Assembly (NCBI GenBank): GCA_958430865.1
Contig: CAUDNR010000189.1
Span: forward strand, 11,771-26,687
From: Entrophospora sp. SA101
Lineage: Eukaryota; Glomeromycota; Glomeromycetes; Entrophosporales; Entrophosporaceae
Direction: 5' to 3'
DNA length: 14,917 nt
Part shown: in pieces, positions 1 to 10,700 of the stretch
How the letters are laid out: the number at the start of each line of letters is the position of its first letter
How positions within the stretch are numbered: the first letter of the stretch is position 1
The notes under the pieces: model-generated
The model's database searches: none
Seen by the model: only the letters and a program-made list of their open reading frames with translations
Told to the model about the DNA's origin: nothing
Program-made: the position numbers and the translations under genes

Positions 1-131
1 TTGTAATGATAATGAATTGTCATTTTTTTTTTTTTTTCACATGAAGCTTTTTGTTTGTTTTTTTTTTCTACCTGGTTTTTTTTTGTTACAATCCATCCTA
101 TAACTCCCAATTAGGGATAATAATTTTAAAA

Positions 132-1137
132 ATGAGTTCAATCTCTTCATCTTCATCCAAAAAAAGAGTGTCTTTAAGTGCTTCACAAAAAAAAAGAATT
201 ATGTAAGCATGCTAAAAATGATCCCAGTTTAACTCAAGATGATTTAACTAAAGATTTTAAAATTGGTCAAAGCACAGTTTCAGGAATTTTATCAGAATCA
301 AATAAATAGCTCTTTATTGATGAAATTCATACAACTTCCCAATTTAAAAAAAAACAGGCAAGCAAATTGGCCACAATTAGAAGAAGCTCTAGCACTTTGG
401 TTTGATCAGGCTATAAAACATAATCTTACAATTTCAGGAGATATTCTTAAAACAAAAGCTCAAGCACTAGCTAAACTTATAAATATAAATGATTTTAAAG
501 GTAGTGATGGGTGGCTCTCTCATTTTAAACATCAACATCATATTTATTCAGTAACTAAACAAGGTGAGTCAGCATCTGCTCCACTTGAATTGTTACCACA
601 ATATCGTGAAGAACTTTAAGAAATTCTGAAAGATTATGACCCTAATGATATTTACAATTGTGATGAGACTGCACTCTTCTGGCAACTTGAACCATCAAAA
701 ACTTTAGCTCATGGTGAAACCTCTGGTACAAAGCAATCCAAGGAAAGAGTTTCTATCATGTTGTCTTGTAATTCTAAAGGTGAAAAACTTAAAATGATTA
801 TGTTAATTATGAAGATGGTGAAGATAGTATTGAATTAGAATTGCAAAATATTATAAATGAATATTATATAGAATCACAACCAGTTGAGGACTATATTAAT
901 CACGAATGCAAGTATGAAGCTGAAGGAATGCCTTCATTAGAAGAAGTTGTTGCTGTTTTAAATAAAGAAGAAGGAGAAGGAGGAGAAGGAGGAGAAGGAG
1001 AGAATATTATTCACATTAACACTCAGGATGCACTACAAAGTTGTGAAAACCTTCTTATTTATATACAACAAGAAGAACAAGGGTTTGTAGTGGAGGGGTA
1101 TATGTTAGATAGTTTACAAGAATTAAAAAAAATTTAA
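132..1137 (+). pseudogene. Decayed Tigger/pogo-type (DDE) transposase
   Basis: Transposase of the Tigger/pogo group, recognised from its order of parts. An N-terminal Ser/Lys-rich start (ATG 132) leads into a psq/CENP-B helix-turn-helix containing IGQSTVSGIL (frame 1). A CENP-B-type second HTH follows with QLEEALALWFDQA and SGDILKTKAQALA (frame 2). The first catalytic Asp lies in CDETALFW (GAT at 662-664) and is followed by SKERVSIMLSCN. The gene is broken: frame changes at two 9-base A runs (187-195 and 346-354), a TAG at 307-309 where family members have Trp, a TAA at 617-619, and an internal deletion near 790-800 that removes the rest of the DDE domain and joins a C-terminal acidic tail in frame 1 (to 1137). 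The tail contains a Gly/Glu repeat at about 970-1002. The two A-run shifts could be sequencing errors, but the stops and the deletion make it inactive. Family assignment is from recalled motifs. Confidence 0.85.
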
Positions 1138-1207
1138 TAAGTCAGAAATTTTAAAAATTTTATTGTGGATCACATGATAATGTTTCTGCATGATTTTTAT
1201 ATGAACT

Positions 1208-1273
1208 CCCGTTATAATGACAATCCTGTTATACTGACATTTTTTGCTTGTCCATGAGTGTCCTTATAACAGG
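1208..1273. repeat. Three 15-bp subterminal repeats at the Tigger right end
   Basis: Two direct copies (1208-1222 CCCGTTATAATGACA; 1225-1239 CCTGTTATACTGACA) and one inverted copy (1259-1273 TGTCCTTATAACAGG) share the core CYYGTTATAxxGACA. Together they form a partial hairpin next to the element terminus. Such iterated motifs at a transposon end are usually transposase-binding sites; that role is inferred here. Confidence 0.6.
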
Positions 1274-1282
1274 AGCGACTTG

Positions 1283-1561
1283 TATAGGAACCAATTGACA
1301 AATAGCTTTACTATCACCATTTAATTCCTTTCTGGAAAATGAATTTAACTGCAAATTATATCTATCAGTCCAAATTGTAGACTTAAACCAGAATTCTATC
1401 TGGTTTTAACTAATCTCTTTCTCAAATTGAGAAATAAATGAATCCATTTCTTTTCTTGCTACACTACATGTAAATAAAGCTTTAATATTTCCTACTAACA
1501 GACTAAAGTTTTCATATCCAATCCATGTTTCTTGTACTAAATTTAATATATGAGCAATGTT
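1283..1561 (-). pseudogene. Possible decayed coding fragment, family unknown
   Basis: On the minus strand one frame runs from 1561 to the TA junction of the Tigger end with a single stop (1406-1408), about 92 codons. It begins NIAHILNLVQETW, loosely like the C-x-x-H-x-LNL block of hAT transposases, and continues with KALFTCSVARKEMDSF. After the stop it reads NQIEFWFKSTIWTDRYNLQ. In DNA this AT-rich, a frame this open is unusual by chance. I cannot place it in a family. The hAT resemblance is weak and the upstream reading frame (above 1561) is lost. Confidence 0.3.
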
Positions 1562-1784
1562 TCATTATGAGTGATAAACTTTTAATATATATGCAAGCAT
1601 TATCTAAAATAAAAAGTATAGTAGGCATATCAAATGAACTATTTTATTAACTATCCCAAGGTGCACCGTTGCAAAGTATGCAGTCACATACATGATGCAA
1701 AAAAATTTAGGGTCATGCACAAGCCACTCTAGTGGGAAAGTTACTATTTCTTTTAGATGTAATTTATTTATTTATATAATTTAT
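1562..1784. other. Intergenic region, nothing recognised
   Basis: AT-rich sequence between the decayed fragment and the 3' end of the Abitram-like gene. I see no supported gene, RNA or repeat. It should include the 3' untranslated region of the minus-strand gene that ends at 1785. Confidence 0.5.
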
Positions 1785-2569
1785 TTAATTTAAATTTCTA
1801 ATTGCTTTATATTCTTCTTCATTAATACAATGCTTTAAATCATATTTTGGATTATCTGGATTTGGTTTGATAATTGCAATATATCCCTCTGTCATTGGCT
1901 TGAAGTCAAAAAATATTAATTAATAAATTATTTATTTTAATTATAAATTATAAGATTTTGCCTTGAATTTACCTTTTCAATTAATAAATTTGGTTCATTT
2001 TCAAGTCTCATATTATAATTAATTAAAGATCCATCAATCACAGAATATATCCTGATTATTTTTTCATAATCTTCAAGATCTTTAACATTTTCATCCTTTC
2101 CAAAATCTTTACTATCTTTATTATTATTTTGTATTATAATTTTGCAAATTTCTGAATCTTTACGAATGAATTTATTTTTTTTATTTTCATTAATTGATTT
2201 AATAATCCTAAATGTCTTGTTATTTATTGATGATGTTGATAATATTGATAATAAATTATTAGTAGTTGCTAAACCAATAACACACAATCTATTATTATAC
2301 GTCTATTTAGTAGGATTTTTTAATAGTAAAAATGTTAAATTAAATAATTAACTAATAATAAATAATTACTTATTTGGTGCTTGATAAATATAACAATCTT
2401 CATTCTCTTCTTCATTCTTTTCATCATTATTTATTATATAATAATATTTTTTATAATAATTATTTAAATACTCATCTTTATTAATTAAACATTTCTCACT
2501 TTTATCTTTATATTTAACAATATCATAATCAACCACAAAGCAATTTTCTTCTTCTTTTTCTATATTCAT
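1785..2569 (-). CDS. ABITRAM: Abitram (FAM206A/Simiate) family protein, three exons
   Basis: Predicted 209-residue protein from three in-phase exons: 2569-2370, 2288-1973 and 1898-1785 (630 nt), with GT-AG introns 2289-2369 and 1899-1972. The start is the first ATG, 103 bp from the divergent SSF1 start. Family hallmarks I recognise are an N-terminal NNYYKKYYY segment, YIYQAPNKLCVIGLA (residues 60-74, where vertebrate proteins have a similar NRICVITLA block), a Lys-rich middle and EKPMTEGYIAII (171-182) close to the C-terminus. Animal Abitram is about 180 residues, so the length fits. Residues 15-60 carry a low-complexity Lys/Asp/Glu/Tyr expansion. Known members have a glycine-cleavage-H-like (lipoyl-type) fold and have been described as nuclear and actin-linked; the role in fungi is unknown. 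The middle exon alone reads as an ORF, so single-exon gene callers would miss the two flanking exons. Confidence 0.82.
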
Positions 2570-2672
2570 TCTCTAAAAACCAATTGTTTTTTTGTTAGAG
2601 GTGGATGTAGAAATTTTGTGTGACATTCAAAAAAATTGATCTAAAAAAAATTGATAAATTTATTTTTTAATA
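2570..2672. promoter_or_regulatory. 103-bp divergent promoter between Abitram-like gene and SSF1
   Basis: The two start codons face away from each other across only 103 bp, so the 5' untranslated regions and any shared promoter must lie here. A CCAAT pentamer at 2580-2584 sits 14 nt upstream of the Abitram-like start. A direct repeat, AAAAAAATTGAT then AAAAAAAATTGAT, lies at about 2628-2655, just before the SSF1 start. No clear TATA box is seen. Function is inferred from arrangement. Confidence 0.6.
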
Positions 2673-4632
2673 ATGGCAAAAAGAGTAAGTTATTTTTGAG
2701 TGAATGTAACAACAATTTTTATTTGCTAGTCATTCATTATATTGATTGTTTCAATGAATAGAGGAAAAAGAGAACACATATCCGCCCTGAAGAAACCGCT
2801 AGTAGTATTAATCCTAATGCACCCAAGATACCCAAATGTTTTGTATTTAAAGCAGGGAAAGTTTGTAGACCTGTTGGAACATTAGTAAAAGATATGCGTA
2901 AAGTAATGGAACCAAATACTGCTATTAGATTAAAGGTATTATATACATAAACTTATAATAGCTTGATTGATTATTCGATCAATTAATCAACTAAATCCAT
3001 CAATTTGTTTACATTCCTTCCTTCCTCCCTTTATTCATTTTTTTGCTTAACAGGAACGTAAAAACAACAAAATAAAAGATTTTGTAAATGTGTCAGGTCA
3101 TTTGGGAGTAACACAATTTCTGATCTTTACGCAAACAGAAAATGGTACTAATTTTAGGTTGGCAAGAGTGCCAAGAGGACCTACATTATGTTTCAAAGTT
3201 CACAAGTATTCCTTAATAAAAGATGTTTTCTCGTCACAGATCAATCCTAAAGCTTATGGATTAGAATACAATTCTTCACCATTGGTAAGCGAATATGAGT
3301 GCGAATATGAGTGGTGGTGTAAACGGATAGATAGATTTACACACACATATACATTTGTGAAAATACTTTATTTATTTATTTCAAAAAAAATTTTTTTTCA
3401 ACTCATCATTCTAATTAATTATTTTATTTCATTTTAAATTGATGTGCAAAGCTTGTATTAAATAATTTTAATGAAGAAAATAGACACATGAAATTAATGA
3501 TAACCATGCTTCAAAATATGTTTCCCTCAATTAATATCAACAAGGTAAAATAAAACACAAATAAAAATCTATTTATTAATATGTTACTTTCACACATTCT
3601 TACTCATATATATATATTTATAGATACAATTATCAGATGCACGCAGAGTGGTATTGTTTAGTTATAATTCAGAAACAAAAAATATTGATTTTCGACATTA
3701 TTTAATTGGATTGAAGCCAGTTGGTATTAGTAAAGGTATTCGTAAAGTCATGACAACATCAAATCTTCCTGATTTGCACAAGTATAATGATATAAGCGAC
3801 TTTATATTAAAGTATGTATAGATGTTTATAGATAAATATAGTTGTATTCATAGAGATACACATGCTTTCTTGCACTTACTCATCAATTAATTCTAGGAAT
3901 GATGGGCGTATATCAGAGAGTGAGAAGGAAGAGAGTGGAGTGGAGGAGAGTTCAGTGACACTAGCACAAGATTATATTGGTAGGAATAATAAAAAAGCTG
4001 ATAGAAGAGCAATTAAATTGACAGAGATTGGACCTAGGATGGAATTACAACTAATTAAAATACAAAATGGATTATGTGATGGAGAAATTTTGTTTCATGA
4101 ATTTTGTATGTTAATTTATTGTTTCCAATTTCATTAGTGAATTATTCAATAAATTTACATGATATATATATTATACACACAGTGCATAAAACTCCACAAG
4201 AAATCAAAATGATGGAGAAAGAAAGAGAAAGGCGTAAACAATTAAAAGCTACAAGAAGAAAAGAACAAGAAAAAAATGTTGAAAGAAATAAATTAGAAAA
4301 GGAAGCCCATAGATTAGCAACAAGTGGATCAGCAGCTAAAGGTGTGACAAATATATATTTTATATAATTTTAATTTGTAATTTAATTAATATATTTTTGA
4401 ATTAGGAAAACAAAAAGAAACATCAAAGGATAAAAATAATTATGAAGTAGTACCAAAAGAATATAGTGGTAATTATCAAGATGGTGACAGCTCAACTGAT
4501 GATAATGATGATGATGGTGATGGTGATGATGGTGATGATTTAGATAAAGATTTTTCAGATATAGAAGATGATAATAATCATAATAATAACTATAATAGTC
4601 CTACTACTTCTACAATTACAAGTGGTATACCA
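2673..4632 (+). CDS. SSF1: SSF1/PPAN (Peter Pan) Brix-domain ribosome biogenesis protein, N-terminal part of the locus
   Basis: Brix-domain protein of the SSF1/SSF2/PPAN family, a nucleolar factor needed for 27S pre-rRNA processing and 60S subunit assembly. Exons: 2673-2684, 2762-2935, 3054-3284, 3452-3544, 3624-3811, 3897-4105, 4183-4341 and 4406 onward; all introns are GT-AG (64-167 nt) and all junctions keep frame. The first coding exon is only 12 nt and gives MAKR, which joins RKKRTH to make the conserved family N-terminus. Next come LVKDMRKVMEPNTAIRLK (exon 2), GHLGVTQFLIF and the Brix signature RVPRGPT (residues 100-106), LKPVGISKGIRKV, LTEIGPRM (274-281), a charged helix (about 310-350) and an acidic Asp-rich tail (4480-4572). 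The about 430 residues match the usual SSF1 length. There is no stop at the expected end: the frame continues into the coiled-coil region, so 4632 is only the junction. Confidence 0.9.
4342..4405 (+). other. Intron 7 of SSF1, controls access to the coiled-coil frame
   Basis: Donor AAAG|GTGTGA at 4342, acceptor TTAG at 4402-4405, length 64 nt. Splicing here joins GGA across the junction and opens the 7.3-kb frame. If the intron is retained, translation stops at 4365-4367 after eight extra residues (363-residue protein). If the donor GTGACA two bases downstream (4344) is used, the frame stops within 15 codons of the acceptor, at the TAG in GAAGTAG (4447-4449). The family-like acidic tail is read only with the first option. 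Confidence 0.65.
4480..4632 (+). other. Acidic bridge and SxIP-like motif at the SSF1/coiled-coil junction
   Basis: Codons 4480-4572 encode an Asp-rich stretch typical of SSF1 C-termini, followed by an Asn/Ser/Thr-rich spacer. Codons 4621-4632 encode SGIP (residues 428-431), which fits the S-x-I-P motif used by microtubule plus-end proteins to bind EB1-type proteins. A four-residue match can arise by chance. Confidence 0.4.
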
Positions 4633-4779
4633 ATGTTAAGTAATGGAAGAACCACACCAATGTTAAGTAATGTATCAGGAAGAACCACACCACTGTTAAG
4701 TAATGCATCAGGAAGAACTACGCCACTGTTAAGTAATGTATCAGGGAGAACCACGCCAGTTAATGGCAGGGATACTCCT
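4633..4779 (+). repeat. Tandem 33-bp repeat encoding LLSNVSGRTTP
   Basis: A 27-nt short copy (4633-4659) is followed by three 33-nt copies (4660-4692, 4693-4725, 4726-4758) and a degenerate partial copy (4759-4779). The units encode M/LLSN(V/A)SGRTTP with few differences, mostly silent or Val/Ala, which suggests recent in-frame expansion. Each unit carries a Thr-Pro pair, a possible proline-directed kinase site. Confidence 0.9.
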
Positions 4780-7700
4780 AGTTATCTAAAAAGGCCTTCA
4801 ACTCCTTCTTCTTCACTAACATTAAATTCACAAAAAGAAAAAGAAAAAGAAATCGAAACCTTAGAAGATCAATTGATCCAGCTAAAAAAATCCTATGTTG
4901 AATTAACACAAAAATATGCAAAAACTTCTGCTGAACTTGCTCAACATCAAGATAATTCTGATGGTATAATATCTGGCGATATCAAGAGTAATGTCAAGAA
5001 ACCCAATATTGACAAGAATGGTTTGGCAACTATTGAAGAAGAAAAATTAATAAAAAATATTTCTGCAAGTTTTCAAGAAGCCGTTGAGCCAGTAATCGAA
5101 GAATATGAAAAATCAATCTCACAACTAGAAAGCCAACTGGCATTAAACAAGGCTGCATTATCACATTCTGAAACATTGATGCAAGAAAATGAATACAAAT
5201 TATTCCAAACCGAACAAGCTGATCAACAAAATCGCGCTCAAATTATTGAATTGAAAAATAAACTTGCAAGGTTGAATGAGCGTGAATCATCTACCGAAAA
5301 TTACGTTAAAGATCTGGAGGGGAAATTAGAATCTTGTTCTCAACAACAAAAACTTGATCAAGAAATGATTCAGGACTTGAAATCTAAAATTGCAAAGTTA
5401 AAGGATATTATATCAAATAGCGAAATGTATATCGCAGAACTGGAAGACAGATTGGCAAGCAGTGAGGATCATGTTTCTAAATTAACTGAAAATATTGGGA
5501 AATTGGAACAACGTTTGATCGAGAGCGAGCAAGAGTATCACGAACTAGAACAAAAATCGTACAATACTGAGAATGATAGAGAGAAGAGATCTTTGCTTGC
5601 TGAATTGGATGATAGGGAAGAGAGGATCATTCATCTTGAAAGAAAAGTTGAAGAATTAATTGGCGAGCTTGAAAATTTAAGAAAACAACATTCATTAGAT
5701 GACGACGATAATCTTAATATTATGCATATTCATGAAAAATCTACGTCATCAACTACATCAGACACAAGCCTATTTTCATCAAACGATAACAGTAATGAAG
5801 AGAAAGAGAGATTGAATATGATATTATTGGAAGGGAAATTATCAAAATTACAAAAGGTTCATGATAATACATGTAAAGAATTCGACGATTTGAAAGCAAA
5901 ATACCAATCTTGTTTACAAGAAATGCAAGAATTAGAAATTCAAATTTTGGATGCTAAGTCAATTCATGACGACAAATCAACTACACCTACAACTCCGACC
6001 ACACCTGATAGCTCATTATTCAATAACAGTAATTATCGAATGTCTTTACCAGTAAATCTTCGCTCGTCATCTTCTTCCTCTCCCACCTCCACCACGTCTT
6101 CTTCTTACTCGACCATCGCCACAAGTGTTTCTTCTATCAATCATATTAACAATAATTTTTACGAATCTAATCATAAAGAACAACCTTTAATTAACAATTT
6201 GTTTAATAATTCGAAAAAATCACAAAATCAAAACGCTCATCGTAAATCAAGAACTTTATCAACCGAACTGAAATCCAATGAAAGACGTGATTTAGCTCAC
6301 ATATCAATTGTACAGAAATTACAGGATGACTTGAAGCAATTGTCATCACTGCACGAGGATAAAACCCAAGGTCTGGATGCTGTCAAATCAGAATTTGCAA
6401 GATTGGAGATTGAGTATCGCGAAAAACTAGAAATTGTTGAAGAGTTACGAGAAGAGATTAAAAGACGTGATGCGTTGGCTCAGTTGGAAGAAATGTCGGT
6501 TACTTCTAATTCCGATTATCGTGATTATATAAATTCTTCAAGTAATCACAATAATAATCATCAACATCATAATCATAATCATCATAATCGCAGCAGTAGT
6601 TTGAATGGTAGTGGTAACAATACTAATAATAACAATAGTGAATACAATAGTTATTATAGCGGTGTTTCTACCACTACCGCAAGTGAAATTGATCATTTGG
6701 ACATTGTTCAACGACTTAAGGAAGAAATTGAACAACTTAAAGAAGAACAAAGAACCACAATGGAAATTATGTCTCAGCGTGAAAAGGCCAATAATGATAG
6801 TGGCAATGGCAATGAGGATGAATTTTCTCAAGTTCAGCGACAAAAAGAAATTGATGATACAAAATTAAAATTGGAAGGAAATGGTTCATCTTCAACTAAT
6901 GCTGCCAACAATGGTAAGGAAACAGACCAAGAAATTATTACATTAAGACAACAAGTTGAAAAACTTCAAATGGAAATAGAAGCAAAAAGTCATACCATAT
7001 CTGCTTTATTGTTGCCATCTAACGAGCATCAGGATATAATTAGAAGGCTTGAGGATGAATTGCAAGAAGTTAGAGAGGCTCATCGAATTGCAACATTAAA
7101 AGAAAAATCTAATAAATTAGCTACAATTTCAGAATCAGCTGAATATGACAATAATAACACTGATAATGGTATTAATGGTAGCAACAGTAATGATGAAGGT
7201 AATAATAACAAAAGTAATAATCGTAATGGATCATTATCACCAGAAATTGCTTACTCTTCCGATAAATTAGAACAAAATATTGATGAAAATGTTAAAGAAT
7301 TAGAAGAGAAAGTTAAGGATCTTGAAGTGCAATTAACGAATGCAAAAGAAGCTCAACATATTCCAACTCCAAGATCTTCCACCTCCGCCTCCTCTTCAGC
7401 ATCAACTTTATATTCAACTGATTCAACACAAAAAATAATCAGTAACTTGCAAGCAAAATTAGTAGATTTACAAGAAGAATTATTGAGTAAGGCTGATGAT
7501 AATGATCATAAAGATGATAAAGATAAATCAGAAAATATTAAGACTGAATTGGAATTAGTTTCATCGATGCAACAACAACTAGAAATTTTAAGGGTTGATG
7601 TTAAATGTAAATATGAAATAATTGAAAGCACTAAAAGAGAATTGATTGATAAAGGAATATTACAACAAAAATTACGTGGAAAAGAAGCTGAAGCCAAGTC

Positions 7701-10700
7701 CTTGCAACATCAATTAAGCGGTTTTAAAAATAACGAGAATGAAATGAAACAACAAATTTTACAACTTCAAGAAAAATTAAAATCTTTCAAATCATCATCA
7801 AATAATAATAATGAAGTTAATGAGTCATTAGAAAATGAAATAAACGATGTTAAAAAAGAAATGATTAAAGCTAAAGATAATGAAAATTTTACTATTGAAA
7901 GATTAAAAGTTTTGGCACTCGAAGAAACTAAACTTCAATCAGAATTGGATCGATTGAAAAAGATCGAGATTGCTCAATGTGAAAGAATCAAAGTTCTTGA
8001 ATCAAGTTTATCATCATCGCAAGAACAAAATAAGAATCTTTCTGTTGTTGAAAAAGATTTCACAAAATTAAAAGATGAATTATCGTTAGTCAAAGAAAAT
8101 GAAATTGAACATAAAAAAATAATAGAGAAACTTGAATCCAAATTAAAAGATTCCGAATCTGAAATAAGAGTGTTGCAAGTTCAACTTGACGAATTAAGGA
8201 AAGAATCAGATGAAAGAATAAAAACTATTAAGAGTAGCGAATTGAAATTGAGAGAAGAGGAAGCAGCAAAACAATTAATCAAAGAAACAGATAATGATAA
8301 TGAAATTAAAAAATTAAAGGAGGAAATCGAGTTGCTCAACAAACAAGAGATTGATCAATCTGAAAAAATCAAATCCCTAGAATCACAATTAAAACTTGCC
8401 CAAGAAAATCCGGAAATTGCTAATTTGAAAAGCGAACTTGTTAATCATGAAGCCAACGAGTCACTGCTAAAAGATACTATTCAAGACTTGGAAACTAAGC
8501 TTTCTGAAGCTCAACAAGATTCTAAAAAATTATCAAGTATTCAAAGTGAACTTAAATTGTTGAGTGAATTAGATGCTGAACAAAAGTCCTCTATTTCACA
8601 ATTACAAGATCAACTTGTCAACATTCAAAATGAAAAAGATTCTGTTGTCAAAGAGATGGAGTCGATGAAACAAGATTTCGAAGCACAAAAAAATCTTGTC
8701 TTCACTCTTGAAAAAGATCTGAACTTGACTAAAACCGAATTAACAAAAGCTAAAGAAGATAATCAATCAAGTTCTAAGAAACACGAGGATTTGTCGGCAT
8801 TGTTAAGTCAGACAGTTGAAGAACGTGATCAATTGGATAAAAAAACCAAGGATTTAATAATTGAAATTGAAGGTTTGAAAGAGATGAATATAACTGACGA
8901 TAAAGAAATTTCAAGGCTTAATTCTGAATTATCAGAAGCCAAAGATGAAATGATTCGACAAAATGAGCTTTTATCAGAATTGAATTCAAAACTTACTAAT
9001 GTTGAAAAAGAACGTGACGAATCGGCCGATCTTATTGATGAATTAGCCAAAGAGATTGAAAGAAAAGAAACTGAAAAAAAAGAAGCTGTTGAAACTTTAG
9101 AATCGAATATTTCTAATCTTAAATCTCAACTTGAGGAAGCTAAAAATAGCTCGGTATTAGACCAAGAAACCATTAGTAAGCTTAATGAGAAACTTGATTT
9201 ACTTCAGTCACAACTTGACGAATCGAAAGAATTAGACAAAAAACGTTCACAAAAAATCAAAGAACTTGAAGATAGAATTCAAGAAACTAACATCAAAGTT
9301 CAAGAGAAAGATAATGCAATTAACAATAATGTCGAGTTGATTATGGGATTAGAAGAAAATTTAAAGAAACTTAAATCGCAACTTGAAAATGCAGAAAAAT
9401 TCAAGTCTGCTGAAGCTCAAGAACTTGAATCCAAGATTTTGGAGTTAGAAGAACAAATAAAGAATAATCCTACGCGTGAAGATCTTGAAGCCGTCAAAGA
9501 ATCATACGATAAACAGGTTGAACTTACTAAACAACTAGAATCGAAATTGGCTGCTGCTGACATTGAGAATAGTAAAAGTATTTTACAGTTGACAAATGAG
9601 TTGGTCTTGGCAAAAGAGACTGAGGAATCATTAAGGAAATCGGTTAAAGAAGTTGAAGATGACTTGAAAATAAAAGAAAATGATTTGGATAGTTTAAATA
9701 ATAATCTTAAAAAATTAAAGGAAGAACTTAAACAAATGCAGTCCAACGAATCTCAACAGGTTGAACTTATCTCAAGTTTAGAAGTACAACTCGAACAAAC
9801 TAAAAATCAACGCGACAAAGAAATTGATAAATTCACTGAAGCAAATATTGAGATAGAACAACTTAAAGAGAAATGTGCAGATTTACAAAACGAAATTGAT
9901 GAAATACAAAAGGAAGCAATGTTACAAAGTCATCAAAGCGTCGATAGTGGCCTATACGAAGAACTTAATCAACAACTTAAGAAATCTCAAGAAGAAAATC
10001 AAATTCATATTGAACATAGCCAACAATTAGAAAATTCCATTCAGAAACTTGAATCTGAAAAGTCGATATTGGACCAAAATAATATGGCATTGGAACAAAA
10101 TGTTATACAACTTGAAAAAGAACTTGAATCGTTGGCTGATGAATATTCAGAAGCTGATTTGAAATACAAAGAAACTGAAAGCAATTTATCAAAACAAAAA
10201 ACAAGAATAGCAGAATTGGAAATGGAAATTGATGCAAACAAAAAACAACACACGAATAGCTCAACCACACTTTCACAATTAGCATCTGCAAGTGAAACTT
10301 TACGCAAGACCAATAATGATTTAAATAAAAAGTTGGTGGATACAGAAGAAAATGTTTCCAAATTGAATCAAAAAGTTAAATCATTAGAACAAGAACTTGC
10401 GCATTACAAAACAATTAATGATGATATTAATACAAGTAAAGAGTTTGCTCAAGAATTGAAAGATAAGATCAAAAATCTTGAGCACGAGAGGGACGGATTA
10501 GGAGAAGCCAATAAAGCATTTGTCGAGGAAAAGAAAAAACTTGATGACAAGATTGATTCATTATTACAACAGCTCCAATCATCTGGTCGTGATGGTAATA
10601 AAACTGCTGCTCAACTTGCAGAATTAAACAAGAAAATAATTTCGTTGGAAAAAGAAATCTCAATTACCAAAGAACAATCCAAAAAAGATTCGGAAGAAAT

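Larger units (their letters stand above)
132..1282 (+). mobile_element. Defective pogo/Tigger DNA transposon, right end at about 1282
   Basis: The transposase remnant is followed by a candidate right terminus ending ...CCTTATAACAGGAGCGACTTG at about 1282, directly before TA (1283-1284), the target duplicated by this superfamily. Read inward from the end it begins CAAGTCGCTCCTGTTATAAGG. No matching inverted copy is visible in bases 1-131, so the left end is lost, diverged or outside the window. The left limit given here is only the transposase start. Confidence 0.6.

Noticed and set aside
1..131. Left terminal repeat of the Tigger element
   Set aside because: No inverted copy of the right-end sequence is found. 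The region is mostly T runs, so the left end is not assigned.
2142..2351. Plus-strand ORF of 69 codons opposite the Abitram-like gene
   Set aside because: It overlaps the better supported minus-strand exon 2 and intron 1 and is hydrophobic low-complexity sequence.
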